Below are positions 1 through 9,770 of a stretch of 64,000 bases of DNA, piece by piece. The notes under the pieces were generated by a model. It was not told where the DNA came from. It ran no database searches and saw only the letters and a list, made by a program, of their open reading frames with translations. Position 1 is the first letter of the stretch, and each line of letters begins with the position of its first letter. The stretch spans positions 28,109 to 92,108 of the forward strand of contig JAQXEN010000061.1 of assembly GCA_029250825.1 (NCBI GenBank), given 5' to 3'. Origin of the DNA: Porticoccaceae bacterium. Lineage in GTDB: Bacteria > Pseudomonadota > Gammaproteobacteria > Pseudomonadales > Porticoccaceae. The translations under genes were made by a program, and so were the position numbers.

Positions 1-2075
1 GCCCGGCACAGGATGCCTGGTCGCGTCCCGATATTCCGTTGCACGCCCGCGCCATGTTTAAAATGACTCGCGATGGTATGCACCCAGAAGAGCATGGTGT
101 TGTTGGCCCCATGACCCAGATCGAAGAGTTAAAAGCCCGCGGCCTGCCAGTTGCCTTTATCGGCGATGTGGTTGGAACCGGCTCCTCTCGTAAGTCAGCT
201 ACAAACTCCGTCCTCTGGTTCTTCGGTGAAGATATGCCCGGCGTACCCAACAAGCGCTCTGGCGGTATCTGCTTCGGTAGCAAAGTCGCCCCGATCTTCT
301 TCAATACAATGGAAGATGCTGGCGCCCTGGTTTTTGAAGCCCCAGTGGACAATATTGCCAATGGCGACGTGATCACAATCTATCCTTACGAGGGCAAGAT
401 TCTCAACGAAGCTGGTGATGTGGTTTCCGAGTTTGAACACAAATCAGAGGTTATCCTCGATGAAGTTCAAGCCGATGGCCGTATCAACCTGATTATTGGT
501 CGCGGTCTCACTCAGCGTGCTCGCGAGCACATGGGTCTGCCACCTTCAGACGTATTCCGTCACCCAACAGCACCGATTCAATCTGATGCGGGCTACACAC
601 TGGCACAGAAAATGGTCGGTAAAGCCTGTGGCACCGACGGCATTCGCCCCGGCACCTACTGCGAGCCAAAGATGACTACTGTGGGCTCACAGGACACCAC
701 TGGTCCAATGACCCGAGACGAACTGAAAGATCTAGCTTGCCTCGGCTTCTCAACTGATCTGGTAATGCAGTCTTTCTGTCACACAGCGGCCTACCCTAAG
801 CCTGTTGATATCTCTACCCAGCACAGCCTGCCTGACTTTATTATGAACCGTGGCGGTGTTTCTCTGCGTCCTGGTGATGGCATTATTCACAGCTGGCTGA
901 ACCGTATGTTGCTGCCAGATACTGTGGGTACTGGCGGTGATTCACACACAAGATTCCCTATGGGTATTTCATTCCCCGGCGGTTCTGGTCTGGTTGCCTT
1001 TGCCGCAGCGACCGGCGTTATGCCATTGGATATGCCTGAGTCTGTACTAGTGCGCTTTAAAGGCAAAATGCAGCCCGGTATTACACTGCGGGATCTGGTG
1101 CATGCGATCCCTTACTACGGCATCAAAGAAGGTTTGCTGACTGTAGAGAAGAAAGGCAAAAAGAACTTCTTCAGTGGCCGCATTCTGGAAATTGAAGGCG
1201 AAGGAATTGAAGGCCTTACCGTGGAGCAGGCATTTGAATTATCTGACGCCTCTGCCGAACGTTCAGCTGCTGGCTGTACCATTAAACTGGGTGAAGACTC
1301 AGTGGCCGAGTACCTGCGTTCCAATGCCACACTACTGCGTTGGATGATTGCCGAAGGCTATGGCGATGTGCGCACACTAGAGAGACGCGTTCGCAAAATG
1401 GAAGAGTGGTTGGCAGAACCCACTTTGATGTCAGCGGATGCCGATGCTGAATATGCCGCTGTGATTGAAATTGATCTGGCCGATATTAAAGAACCCATCG
1501 TTTGCTGCCCCAACGATCCTGATGACGCCAAACTGTTATCAGACGTTGCTGGCGACAAGGTAGACGAAATCTTTATCGGTTCCTGCATGACCAACATCGG
1601 TCACTTCCGCGCTGCGGGTAAGCTTCTAGACGAAGCCGGTTCAGTAGATTCCAGATTCTGGATCTGCCCTCCGACACGTATGGATGCGCACACTCTCATG
1701 GAAGAAGGCTACTACAATATCTACGGTAAAGTCGGTGCTCGCACAGAGATGCCAGGCTGTTCACTGTGCATGGGTAACCAGGCACGAGTGCTTGCCGGTG
1801 CGACCGTACTCTCCACTTCGACTCGCAACTTCCCCAACCGTCTGGGGGATGGCGCCAATGTTTATCTCACCTCAGCCGAGCTTGCATCGGTCGGTGGTAT
1901 TTTAGGTCGACTGCCAACAGTCGCCGAGTATATGGAATACGCCAGCAAGATTGATTCAATGTCTGCAGAGGTTTATAGCTACATGAACTTCGATCAGATC
2001 GAGTCGTTTCAGAAGTCCGCTGAGGAAGGCAAGTTGATTGCTGCGCAGCAGATTGTTGAGGTGACAACTCAGTAG
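1..2075 (+). CDS. acnB: Aconitate hydratase B (partial, 5' end outside window)
   Basis: Bifunctional aconitase B / 2-methylisocitrate dehydratase of the TCA cycle, cytoplasmic, [4Fe-4S] enzyme. The reading frame is open from base 3 and runs to TAG at 2073-2075, giving about 690 residues. AcnB is usually about 860 residues, so roughly 170 N-terminal residues (HEAT-like domain) lie upstream of the window; the TTG at 39 is not a real start, since the residues before it (DAWSRPDIP) are conserved AcnB sequence. The swivel-type segment [13 protein letters not shown] is near nt 175-215. The three cluster cysteines appear in FIGSCMTN (about nt 1570-1595) and PGCSLCMGN (about nt 1750-1775). A strong terminator follows, so it probably ends its transcript. 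Confidence 0.96.
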   Translation, partial: PAQDAWSRPDIPLHARAMFKMTRDGMHPEEHGVVGPMTQIEELKARGLPVAFIGDVVGTGSSRKSATNSVLWFFGEDMPGVPNKRSGGICFGSKVAPIFFNTMEDAGALVFEAPVDNIANGDVITIYPYEGKILNEAGDVVSEFEHKSEVILDEVQADGRINLIIGRGLTQRAREHMGLPPSDVFRHPTAPIQSDAGYTLAQKMVGKACGTDGIRPGTYCEPKMTTVGSQDTTGPMTRDELKDLACLGFSTDLVMQSFCHTAAYPKPVDISTQHSLPDFIMNRGGVSLRPGDGIIHSWLNRMLLPDTVGTGGDSHTRFPMGISFPGGSGLVAFAAATGVMPLDMPESVLVRFKGKMQPGITLRDLVHAIPYYGIKEGLLTVEKKGKKNFFSGRILEIEGEGIEGLTVEQAFELSDASAERSAAGCTIKLGEDSVAEYLRSNATLLRWMIAEGYGDVRTLERRVRKMEEWLAEPTLMSADADAEYAAVIEIDLADIKEPIVCCPNDPDDAKLLSDVAGDKVDEIFIGSCMTNIGHFRAAGKLLDEAGSVDSRFWICPPTRMDAHTLMEEGYYNIYGKVGARTEMPGCSLCMGNQARVLAGATVLSTSTRNFPNRLGDGANVYLTSAELASVGGILGRLPTVAEYMEYASKIDSMSAEVYSYMNFDQIESFQKSAEEGKLIAAQQIVEVTTQ

Positions 2076-2077
2076 AG

Positions 2078-2107
2078 TTGTCATTCTGATAGAAGTCGAA
2101 GGATCTC
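2078..2107 (+). repeat. Degenerate copy of dispersed TGTCAT...GGATCT repeat
   Basis: A 30-base intergenic element starting TTGTCATTCTGA and ending AAGGATCTC. It aligns with better-conserved copies at 3175-3208 and 16203-16237 and an inverted copy at 16138-16166. All copies lie in intergenic DNA just after stop codons. This is a small dispersed repeat of a kind seen in many bacteria; function unknown. Confidence 0.5.
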
Positions 2108-2131
2108 CATCAGGTGCTTAGCGTAAGAAAT

Positions 2132-2159
2132 AAAAAACCCCGCTTCTGCGGGGTTTTTT
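2132..2159 (+). terminator. Rho-independent terminator of acnB
   Basis: A GC-rich hairpin (CCCCGC, loop TTCT, GCGGGG) is flanked by A6 on the left and T6 on the right, 56 bases after the acnB stop. The symmetric A and T tracts mean it could work in both directions, but only acnB points into it. Confidence 0.9.
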
Positions 2160-2248
2160 ATTTCACATGTTTTTTAGGCCCTCACTGTACTTTAGACAAT
2201 TCATAATCTAGGGTTATAAAATTCGCATTATCGTCTCAAGGGTCATGG

Positions 2249-3115
2249 ATGATTCTACAAAAGATAAGCAACAAATTAAAACGAGTAACCGCCTCTAACT
2301 ACTTTTGGCCTATCTATTGCGCTATTCTTATCACTCTCTTTTGGGCTGCATGGGCCCCCGGGTTGTGGTCTTTGTTTTCATCTCCCGGCCAAATTGGTGA
2401 TTCATACGGCGGATTTACAGCACTGGTTACTGGATTATCACTCGTAGGCATAGCCCTGAACCTTTACTATCAGAGAAAAGATACAGACACACAGGTAAAA
2501 ATGTTAAGTCAACAGCTTAGCGAGGCTAAAGAATCAAAAGATGCCTTAGCTCATCAAGTCATTGAGACCGAACGACTATCGAAAATCACTGCACTTCACT
2601 CCAAGTTAACGTTTTTTTCACAGCCCAGTATCGCAGGTTCAAGCTTAATACAAAATTCAATTAGCGTTGAAATGTATGAGCATGACGTAGGAACTGAAGT
2701 TAAAAGGCTTATCTCTGCAATTGATCAACTGACTGGGTACAGAGGTAAACGCATCGTGAATATAAATATGGGGCAATATGATGTATGCAGAGTATGGTGC
2801 ACGGATATACCCTATCCCAAAATTAAAATCACACCTCTAGATATAACTAACCACCAGGTATCAATCAGAGTCGAGTTTCCGCCAGGCTACCAGTATGAAC
2901 TTTTACGTGTCAATGAAATTCACCCGGGTGAACTGTTTAGCCATGGGCCAGACCAGAGTAAGAACAAAATAGGTGAAAGCCTCACCTTAACCGGGGAAGA
3001 TCAGCTTCATTTTAACCTCTCCATGGATTGGGGCCTTTTACCTCACAGTAAAAACTATGACATAACCTTTCGCAGTGCGCCGCACATTAATTCATCATGC
3101 ATAGTTGATCAATGA
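2249..3115 (+). CDS. Two-helix membrane protein with coiled coil, abortive-infection-like N-terminus
   Basis: 288 residues, no confident named homologue. Residues about 18-45 form one hydrophobic helix and about 53-73 a second; residues about 75-110 are polar and heptad-like, probably a coiled coil facing the cytoplasm; the remaining 180 residues look globular. The stretch GQIGDSYGGFTALVTGLSL followed by YYQRK closely resembles the membrane module at the N-terminus of putative phage abortive-infection (AbiC-like) membrane proteins, where GDxxGxxNxLFxGLAF precedes a glutamine/charged helix. The C-terminal part is not recognisable. The gene is AT-richer than acnB and recQ on either side, which suggests acquisition. 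A defence role is inference only. Start: ATG at 2249; a second ATG at 2245 is in another frame. Confidence 0.7.
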   Translation: MILQKISNKLKRVTASNYFWPIYCAILITLFWAAWAPGLWSLFSSPGQIGDSYGGFTALVTGLSLVGIALNLYYQRKDTDTQVKMLSQQLSEAKESKDALAHQVIETERLSKITALHSKLTFFSQPSIAGSSLIQNSISVEMYEHDVGTEVKRLISAIDQLTGYRGKRIVNINMGQYDVCRVWCTDIPYPKIKITPLDITNHQVSIRVEFPPGYQYELLRVNEIHPGELFSHGPDQSKNKIGESLTLTGEDQLHFNLSMDWGLLPHSKNYDITFRSAPHINSSCIVDQ

Positions 3116-3174
3116 TGGTCCAACATAGGACTCAATCGGAGGCAAGTGGTTAAAGTGACGGTGTATAAAAAACC

Positions 3175-3208
3175 GTCATCCCGACAGAGCGCAGCGACGA
3201 GGGATCTC
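3175..3208 (+). repeat. Dispersed TGTCAT...GGATCT repeat
   Basis: A 34-base copy reading GTCATCCCGACAGAGCG at its start and GACGAGGGATCTC at its end, placed between the convergent ends of the hypothetical gene and recQ. It is nearly identical to the copy at 16203-16237 (differences at CAG/CTG and CGC/CGA positions). No T-tract follows, so it is not an obvious terminator. Confidence 0.7.
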
Positions 3209-3218
3209 AAAAGCCAAT

Positions 3219-5057
3219 CTACCGCGCCTTCGCATAACGGCAAATTATCTCAATAAAATCCGCGCCATACTTTTCCAACTTGCTGTCGCCCACCCCAGTT
3301 AAGGTCAATAACTCCGACCCAGACATGGGCATCACATCCAACATCTCTTTCAGTGTGGCGTCATGAAAAATCACATAGGGCGGCACATTATGCTCTTCGG
3401 CGAGATACTTGCGACACTCCCGCAACTCATCCCATAACTCTTGATCTTCCGGCACAATCTGCACTTTGCCCGCCGACTTCTTACCACCACCTTTGCCGCC
3501 TTTCAAAGATGGCGCCTTCACTTCCTCTTTGCGTAGATGCAGCTCTTGCTCGCCCTTCAATACGGGTCTACAGAGATCAGTTAGCTGCAGTGCACTATAA
3601 CCCTCTAGATCCACCCGCAAAAAACCACGCACCACCAACTGACGAATCACCGAGCGCCACTGAGCTTCATGGGTATCTCTGCCAATACCAAAGGTACTGA
3701 GCTGCTGATGGCCATGCTGCAGCACCTTTTCATTTTCTTTGCCCTGCAACACATCCATCACATGCACCAGACCAAAACGCTGCCCGGTGCGATAGACGCA
3801 GGACAACACCTTCTGTGCAGCTTCCGTAGCATCCCAAGTCTCTGGGGGCAGCTGACAGTTATCGCAGTTGCCACATTGATTGGGGGCCTCATCGGCAAAG
3901 TAACTCAATAACACTTTGCGGCGACAGCTGGTGACTTCACAGAGACCCAACATGGCATCGAGCTTATGGCGCTCGGCGCGTTTAAATTGCTCGGAGCCAT
4001 CGGAACCCTGGGCCATCTGTTGCAGGCGCACAACATCTTGCAGACCATAGACCATCCAGGCATCCGCAGACTGGCCATCGCGCCCTGCTCGACCGGTTTC
4101 CTGATAATAGGCTTCAATGCTCTTAGGGAGATCCAGATGGGCCACAAAGCGCACATCCGGCTTGTCGATACCCATACCAAAGGCAATGGTGGCGACAATA
4201 ATCACTCCATCTTCCCTCAGAAATCGATTCTGATGAGTCTGTCTTAGCTGAGCGGGCAGTCCGGCATGATAAGGCAAGGCCTTGTAGCCCTGTTGGCTCA
4301 GCCACTCGGCGGTATCTTCAACTTTTTTCCTGGACAGACAATAGACAATGCCGGCCTCGGTTTTGCGCTGCTGTAAAAATGCCAACAGCTGCTTTTTAGG
4401 AGTGGTTTTATTGGCGATTGCATACCGTATATTAGGGCGATCAAAGCCGCTCACATAGGACTTGGCATCCCCCAGAGAGAGTCGCTCAATAATCTCATTG
4501 CGCGTGCGAATATCCGCGGTGGCAGTGAGCGCGATACGGGGTATCGCCGAGAAACGCTCGGCAAGTAGGCTTAGGGACAGATAGTCAGATCGAAAATCAT
4601 GGCCCCACTGGGAGACACAGTGGGCCTCATCAATGGCAAACAGAGCTAATCTGCAGCGCCCCAACATATCTAGCACATAGGGCTGAATCAATCTCTCAGG
4701 TGCGATGTAGAGCAGATCCAATTGTCCTGCCATTAGCTGCTGTTCTATCTCATTTTGCTCACTGTGGGACAGACTGGAATTTAAGAATGCCGCTTTAACC
4801 CCAAGCTGCTGCATAGCACCCACCTGATCTTGCATCAGAGCAATTAGGGGCGAAATAATAATACCCACGCCATCTCTCAGTAGAGAGGGAATCTGATAAC
4901 AGAGGGACTTGCCGCCGCCGGTGGGCATTAAAACTAGGGCATTATTACCTTCAGCCACATGCTCGATAATATCCGCCTGATGGCCACGAAAGCTGTCATA
5001 ACCATATAGGCTGTTTAAGATCTTGAGTGCTTTTTCGGTCATGTTGCTCTTAGTCAT
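3219..5057 (-). CDS. recQ: ATP-dependent DNA helicase RecQ
   Basis: 3'-5' superfamily 2 helicase acting in recombination repair and fork restart. 612 residues, the usual RecQ length. Walker A MPTGGGKS is at residues 44-51, the DEAH box at 143-146 followed by the RecQ aromatic-rich loop ([11 protein letters not shown]), motif [12 protein letters not shown] near 320-330. A zinc-binding cysteine set (CEVTSC ... CGNCDNC) lies near 373-400, followed by a winged-helix RQC region and an HRDC domain at about 530-605. All hallmark residues are present, so it should be active. It is transcribed alone, divergent from the aldehyde reductase gene. A glycine/lysine-rich linker ([12 protein letters not shown]) separates RQC and HRDC. 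Confidence 0.97.
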   Translation of the reverse strand: MTKSNMTEKALKILNSLYGYDSFRGHQADIIEHVAEGNNALVLMPTGGGKSLCYQIPSLLRDGVGIIISPLIALMQDQVGAMQQLGVKAAFLNSSLSHSEQNEIEQQLMAGQLDLLYIAPERLIQPYVLDMLGRCRLALFAIDEAHCVSQWGHDFRSDYLSLSLLAERFSAIPRIALTATADIRTRNEIIERLSLGDAKSYVSGFDRPNIRYAIANKTTPKKQLLAFLQQRKTEAGIVYCLSRKKVEDTAEWLSQQGYKALPYHAGLPAQLRQTHQNRFLREDGVIIVATIAFGMGIDKPDVRFVAHLDLPKSIEAYYQETGRAGRDGQSADAWMVYGLQDVVRLQQMAQGSDGSEQFKRAERHKLDAMLGLCEVTSCRRKVLLSYFADEAPNQCGNCDNCQLPPETWDATEAAQKVLSCVYRTGQRFGLVHVMDVLQGKENEKVLQHGHQQLSTFGIGRDTHEAQWRSVIRQLVVRGFLRVDLEGYSALQLTDLCRPVLKGEQELHLRKEEVKAPSLKGGKGGGKKSAGKVQIVPEDQELWDELRECRKYLAEEHNVPPYVIFHDATLKEMLDVMPMSGSELLTLTGVGDSKLEKYGADFIEIICRYAKAR

Positions 5058-5385
5058 TTATGTGAAAGCGAAGGATGACCACAGCCGCCACTTGGCCACC
5101 GCAGAACCGGCACGATTGTATAGGGCCAGGCACAATGTGGCCAACCATTACCATCCACTGTGGTGAACAATCGACAAAAATTACCTAGAAAAAACAGCTA
5201 ACAAAAACCGTCTGCCATTGGCACCTATTCTGCAATCCCCAGCGGTCATAAAAAAACCAGCCCGCCACAGTCGAGGGTTTGCTTTTGCGCCCTCCACTGG
5301 TTATCGTCAATCAATAAAAACAAGATTTATTTAATTTCAAATCAAAGCTTAAAAATAACCATAAATAACAATAAGCGAACCTACC
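5058..5385. other. Intergenic region between recQ and ahr-like gene
   Basis: A 328-base divergent spacer. It must carry promoters for recQ (leftward) and the aldehyde reductase gene (rightward). The right third (5310-5385) is strongly AT-rich. A possible imperfect hairpin (GAGGG ... CCCTC, about 5272-5299) is visible. I see no ORF with coding character and no recognisable operator. Confidence 0.6.
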
Positions 5386-6405
5386 ATGAGTACTGCAAAA
5401 TCGATTAATGCCTACGCTATTTTGGAGCCAGGCGGACAGTTTGAACCCCATACTTATAGCGTTGAAGACCTCAAGAATAATGAAGTTGAGATGGACGTTC
5501 TTCACTCTGGTATCTGCCACAGCGATTTAAGTATGGTAGATAACGAATGGGGGCTGACAAAATATCCTCTGGTCGCAGGCCACGAAATTATCGGCAAAAT
5601 TACGGCTAAGGGTGCCGATGTATACGGCCTAGAGCCGGGCACAGTTGTGGGTCTCGGCTGGCATAGCGGCTACTGCGGTCACTGTCATCCCTGTAAAACT
5701 GGGGATCAAAATCTCTGCCCTAGCGCTGTGCGCACCATTATTGGACACAATGGCGGTTTCGCCGACAAGGTGCGAGCTCAGGCATCCAGTGTTGTGGTGA
5801 TTCCCGAAGGCATGGATCCTGTCTCCGCTGGCCCGCTTCTCTGTGCCGGTATCACCGTGTTTAACCCCATTGTTCAGTTTGGTATCAAGTCCACTGACAA
5901 GGTTGCGGTGATTGGTATTGGTGGCCTTGGTCATCTGGCCCTGCAGTTTTTAAATGCCTGGGGCTGTGAGGTAACCGCCTTTACCTCTAGCGATTCTAAG
6001 CAGCAGGAGGCGCTGGATTTGGGTGCTCACAAGACTTTAAATTCACGTGACCCTGGGGCAATTAAAAACGCCGCCAGTTCCTTCGATTTTATTATCTCTA
6101 CGGTCAACGTTAAGTTGGAGTGGAATCTTTATCTTAATGCCCTGAAACCCAAGGGTCGGTTGCACTTTGTTGGCGCCATCACGGCCCCTCTGGATATCAG
6201 TATGTTTCCGCTGATGCTCGGTCAGCGCGAGGTGTCAGGCTCCCCAGTGGGCAGTCCTGCGACTATAGAAACCATGTTAGATTTTGCCAATTTGCACAAT
6301 ATTAAACCGCAGATTGAGCGTTTCCCCATGACCGAGATTAATAAGGCATTTGCCCATTTAAAGACCGGCGATGCGCGCTATCGAATTGTGCTGTCGAACG
6401 ATTGA
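5386..6405 (+). CDS. ahr: Zinc-dependent NADP(H) aldehyde reductase, Ahr (YjgB)-like
   Basis: Medium-chain dehydrogenase of the cinnamyl-alcohol-dehydrogenase type, 339 residues, reducing aldehydes to alcohols with NADPH. It follows E. coli Ahr/YjgB closely along its length (CHSDLSM.DNEWG, PLVAGHE, GPLLC.GITVF). Catalytic zinc ligands are C44, H66 with E67, and C153; structural zinc cysteines are C97, C100, C103 and C111. The Rossmann motif GIGGLG is at 177-182, followed by FTSSDSKQQE, a cofactor-binding strand/helix compatible with NADP. Monocistronic: it is divergent from recQ and ends at a bidirectional terminator. Substrate is not readable from sequence; broad aliphatic aldehyde reduction is the family norm. 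Confidence 0.9.
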   Translation: MSTAKSINAYAILEPGGQFEPHTYSVEDLKNNEVEMDVLHSGICHSDLSMVDNEWGLTKYPLVAGHEIIGKITAKGADVYGLEPGTVVGLGWHSGYCGHCHPCKTGDQNLCPSAVRTIIGHNGGFADKVRAQASSVVVIPEGMDPVSAGPLLCAGITVFNPIVQFGIKSTDKVAVIGIGGLGHLALQFLNAWGCEVTAFTSSDSKQQEALDLGAHKTLNSRDPGAIKNAASSFDFIISTVNVKLEWNLYLNALKPKGRLHFVGAITAPLDISMFPLMLGQREVSGSPVGSPATIETMLDFANLHNIKPQIERFPMTEINKAFAHLKTGDARYRIVLSND

Positions 6406-6454
6406 TCCTCGCTGGCGTAAAGACTAAATAATCACAAAGAGTCCAAGTGACAAA

Positions 6455-6486
6455 TAAAAAAGGGTCTGCAACTGCAGACCCTTTTT
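6455..6486. terminator. Bidirectional terminator between ahr and qor-like gene
   Basis: AAAAAAGGGTCTGCA then AC then TGCAGACCCTTTTT: a 9-10 bp stem with A-run on the left and T-run on the right. It lies between two convergent genes (stops at 6405 and 6511) and can end transcription from both sides. Confidence 0.9.
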
Positions 6487-6510
6487 GTGTGACCCTGTAT
6501 CAGCAGGCTG

Positions 6511-7488
6511 TTAGGCCATAGACAGAATAACCTTACCCTTGGCGCGGCGCTCTGAAATAGAGGCAAAGGCATCTTTATAATCAGCCAGTGGATAGACCTC
6601 TGTGACCAGTGGTGAAAACTGGCCGCCATCGATCATGGCAATCAACTCATCAAAGTTATTACGTGACTCCAATGGGAATCTCGCGGCCCAAGCACCCCAG
6701 AAAACGCCGACTAAGGAAGCACCCTTTAACAAACAAAGATTAAGCGGGATCTTAGGAATCGGGCCAGAGGCAAAGCCAATCACCAAGAAACGGCCATCCC
6801 AGGCAATCGCTCTAAAGGCTTGCTCCGAAAAGTCACCGCCGACGGGATCATAGATAACATCTGCACCCTTGCCACCGGTGAGCTCTTTGACTTTATCTTT
6901 AAGGTTTTCAGTACTGTAGTTAATACGCAAATCAGCACCCGCTTCACAGGCAAAATCCAACTTTTCTTCGGTGCTGGCTGCCGCGATAACCGTCGCACCC
7001 ATAGCCTTAGCGATTTGGATAGTGGCAATACCGACGCCGCCAGCTGCACCCAATACCAGCAGTGTTTCGCCGGGCTGTATTTTAGCCTGCTGCTTTAAGG
7101 CGTAATAAGAAGTGCCGTAAGTAATCGCAAAACCGGCAGCCTGTTCAAAAGACATGGTCTCGCCCATGGCAAAAGCGCCGTGCTCAGAACCCACACATTG
7201 CTCGGCAAAACCACCGATCTGAACGGTAGAAACCACTTTGTCGCCAACTTTGCGGCTGGTTACGCCCTCGCCTACAGCAGTGACAATACCCGCTACTTCA
7301 CCACCGGGAACAAAGGGTAGCTCCGGTTTAAATTGATACTTGCCCTGAACCGTTAAGACATCGGGAAAGTTAACGCCAGCAGCTTTGATATCAACCAGAA
7401 TCTCGCCTTTACCTGGGGTGGGTACCGGGCGCTCTTCAAGTGCCAAATTTTCAGTTGGCCCGAACTCGTTACAGACTAATGCTTTCAT
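6511..7488 (-). CDS. NADPH:quinone oxidoreductase family protein (zinc-free MDR)
   Basis: 325-residue medium-chain reductase. The nucleotide-binding motif AAGGVG is at residues 148-153 and the family signature region (PDVLTVQGKYQFKPELPFVPGGEVAG) is at 42-67. The cysteine ligands of zinc alcohol dehydrogenases are absent, so it belongs to the quinone reductase / enoyl reductase branch. It is the last gene of a leftward run: SDR and acyl-CoA dehydrogenase genes lie upstream with short gaps (24 and 9 bases), so it may reduce an enoyl-CoA or related intermediate of the same pathway (inference). Start ATG 7488 is preceded by GCAGGGCAA, a fair ribosome site. Confidence 0.85.
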   Translation of the reverse strand: MKALVCNEFGPTENLALEERPVPTPGKGEILVDIKAAGVNFPDVLTVQGKYQFKPELPFVPGGEVAGIVTAVGEGVTSRKVGDKVVSTVQIGGFAEQCVGSEHGAFAMGETMSFEQAAGFAITYGTSYYALKQQAKIQPGETLLVLGAAGGVGIATIQIAKAMGATVIAAASTEEKLDFACEAGADLRINYSTENLKDKVKELTGGKGADVIYDPVGGDFSEQAFRAIAWDGRFLVIGFASGPIPKIPLNLCLLKGASLVGVFWGAWAARFPLESRNNFDELIAMIDGGQFSPLVTEVYPLADYKDAFASISERRAKGKVILSMA

Positions 7489-7512
7489 AATATTGCCCTG
7501 CTTAATTTATTA

Positions 7513-8427
7513 TTATTTTTCAGCCAAGTAATCGACGGCTTTTGCAATAAACTTATTGGTCTGCTGGAAACCGCCTACTAGAACCTGCTGACCATCAGCG
7601 TTGTCGATAGCTTCGATTTGCGCACGGACATTCTCTGGTGTTTGCAGTTCTGGCGGCAGATAAATACCCTGGGTCTCATAGATCTGCGTGCGAGCATAAC
7701 CACCCGCACCGGCACATAAAATCGAGCGATTGGGTGAATCTGCATCGCAGAGAGTCAACAGACCAGCGGTCACCGACTCTACAGTCATAAGCTCAGAATG
7801 CTCTTCCGTGATCAATCCCTCAAGCATGCGAGTACCGGCAGTAGGAGACAGGCAATTGACCTTCACATTGTACTTATCACCCTCTATACAGAGAGTATTC
7901 ATCAAACCCACCACGGCCATTTTTGCAGCGCCATAGTTTGCCTGACCGAAGTTGCCGTACATGCCGCTAGAGGATGTGGTCATCACAATACGACCGTAAC
8001 CCTGCTCGCGCATCAGTGCCCAAACCGCTTTTGAACAGTTGGCTGAGCCCATCAGGTGAACATCCACAACCAGCTGGAAATCATCCATGCCCATTTTGAC
8101 AAAGCTCTTGTCCCGCAGGATGCCGGCGTTGTTGACCAGGATATCGACCCGGCCCCACTTCGCCACAGCCTGAGCAACCATGGCTTCAACTTCATCCATT
8201 TTTGCCACATTGGCACCGTTGGCAATCGCTTCGCCGCCGGCGGCTTCAATCATGGCAACGGTTTCCAGTGCCGCAGCACTGGATACGCCATCACCGTTCA
8301 CTGATCCACCAAGATCATTCACCACTACCTTGGCACCACGTGCAGCCAGTGCCAATGCATGGGAGCGGCCTAAACCATTGCCTGAACCTGTAACTATGGC
8401 AACCTGATCGTCATATCTTATCGTCAT
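7513..8427 (-). CDS. Short-chain dehydrogenase, HSD17B4-like 3-hydroxyacyl-CoA dehydrogenase type
   Basis: 304-residue SDR. Cofactor motif TGSGNGLG at residues 13-20, NDLGG at 37-41, NNAG at 99-102, and the catalytic serine (152-154), Y165 and K169 in YGAAK. The length and the NDLGGSVNGDG segment match the dehydrogenase domain of peroxisomal multifunctional enzyme type 2 (HSD17B4), which oxidises 3-hydroxyacyl-CoA. Bacterial relatives sit in degradation clusters for fatty, branched or steroid-derived acyl-CoAs. Here it lies 9 bases after an acyl-CoA dehydrogenase and upstream of an MDR gene, consistent with a beta-oxidation role. The exact substrate is unknown. Confidence 0.85.
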   Translation of the reverse strand: MTIRYDDQVAIVTGSGNGLGRSHALALAARGAKVVVNDLGGSVNGDGVSSAAALETVAMIEAAGGEAIANGANVAKMDEVEAMVAQAVAKWGRVDILVNNAGILRDKSFVKMGMDDFQLVVDVHLMGSANCSKAVWALMREQGYGRIVMTTSSSGMYGNFGQANYGAAKMAVVGLMNTLCIEGDKYNVKVNCLSPTAGTRMLEGLITEEHSELMTVESVTAGLLTLCDADSPNRSILCAGAGGYARTQIYETQGIYLPPELQTPENVRAQIEAIDNADGQQVLVGGFQQTNKFIAKAVDYLAEK

Positions 8428-8436
8428 GCTATTTCC

Positions 8437-9651
8437 TTACATATACTGTTTGATTTCGCGGCGGCCAATTACCATACGGTGTACTGCATCTGGGCCATCG
8501 GCAAAGCGCAGTGTGCGCTGTCCGCCATACCAGATCGCCAGTGGCGTATCCTGAGAGAGACCCAATCCACCGTGCATCTGCATGGCTTCATCAAGAATTT
8601 TTAGCGCCATATTGGGTGCCGCTACCTTAATCATCGAGATAAACGGCTGTGCCGCATCGGTGCCAACATTGTCCATCAGCCATGCAGCCTTGAGACACAA
8701 CAGTCGAGTCATCTCAATATCGATGCGCGCCTGAGCAATAATATCCACATTGCCTCCTAACTTGGCCAGCGGACGACCGAAGGCTTCTCGCTCTAACGAA
8801 CGCTCAACCATCAATTTAAGCGCCGCTTCAGCCATACCAATGGAACGCATGCAGTGGTGAATACGACCGGGCCCTAAACGTCCCTGAGCCACTTCAAAAC
8901 CACGGCCTTCGCCGAGAATCATGTTTTCTTTAGGTACCCGCACATCAGTAAAGCGCATATGCATATGGCCGTGAGGTGCATCATCGATATTGAAGATTTG
9001 CATCGGGCGCAGATTCTTTACACCTGGGGTATCAAAGGGCACCAACACTTGGGAGTGACGTGAATGGCGCGGCGCGTCAGGGTTGGTGTTAACCATAACG
9101 ATCATAATCTTACAGCGCGGATCACCGGCACCGGAGATCCAAATTTTCTCGCCGTTAAGCACCCATTCATCGCCATCGGCAACACAGCTCATGGCAATAT
9201 TGGTGGCATCAGATGAGGCCACATGCGGCTCAGTCATGGCATAGGCAGAGCGAATTTCGCCAGCCAACAGCGGCTTTAACCAGGTCTCTTTTTGTTCTTC
9301 ATTGCAATAACGGGCCAGCACTTCCATATTGCCGGTATCCGGTGCAGCGCAGTTAAACACCTCAGGTGCTAGGTGCGAACGACCGGTTTGCTCTGCAATA
9401 TAAGCGTATTCAACAGTGTTTAGACCATGACCACCCTCGAAGTGAGTGAGGAAGAAATTCCACAAATTCTTGGCTTTGGCTTTTGTCTTTAAACTCTCGA
9501 GAATTTCAGTCTGGCGCTCGGTGTAAGCCCAGCGGTCACCTTTCTCCACTTCGGCGTGGTATTCCTGCTCTAAGGGCAAAATCTCTATATCAATAAACTG
9601 AGTAACTTCTTCCAAAATTGGCTTGAGCTTTTCACTAATACCTAAATCCAT
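8437..9651 (-). CDS. Acyl-CoA dehydrogenase, ACAD10/11-like
   Basis: 404-residue FAD-dependent acyl-CoA dehydrogenase that introduces the 2,3-double bond into acyl-CoA. N-terminal helical domain, then the flavin segment YAMTEPHVASSDATN (about 136-150) and WVLNGEKIWISGAGDP. The C-terminal motif ADGPDAVH at 384-391 replaces the usual glutamate-bearing motif with aspartate, which is characteristic of the ACAD10/11 branch. AMQMHGGLGLSQD precedes it. First gene of the SDR/MDR transcription unit; the 119-base gap to the upstream acyl-CoA dehydrogenase may hold a separate promoter. The preferred chain type is unknown; ACAD10/11 relatives take long or 2-methyl-branched acyl-CoAs. Confidence 0.92.
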   Translation of the reverse strand: MDLGISEKLKPILEEVTQFIDIEILPLEQEYHAEVEKGDRWAYTERQTEILESLKTKAKAKNLWNFFLTHFEGGHGLNTVEYAYIAEQTGRSHLAPEVFNCAAPDTGNMEVLARYCNEEQKETWLKPLLAGEIRSAYAMTEPHVASSDATNIAMSCVADGDEWVLNGEKIWISGAGDPRCKIMIVMVNTNPDAPRHSRHSQVLVPFDTPGVKNLRPMQIFNIDDAPHGHMHMRFTDVRVPKENMILGEGRGFEVAQGRLGPGRIHHCMRSIGMAEAALKLMVERSLEREAFGRPLAKLGGNVDIIAQARIDIEMTRLLCLKAAWLMDNVGTDAAQPFISMIKVAAPNMALKILDEAMQMHGGLGLSQDTPLAIWYGGQRTLRFADGPDAVHRMVIGRREIKQYM

Positions 9652-9770
9652 TGTCTTTATCCTTATTCTGATTTTTTTGTGTTTTTTATTTTTTAAACAT
9701 TCTAATACAGCCAGAACGTAAAACGGGGCATCATTACCGATAACCCCCGAATAGTTGTTATTTGCTTAAC

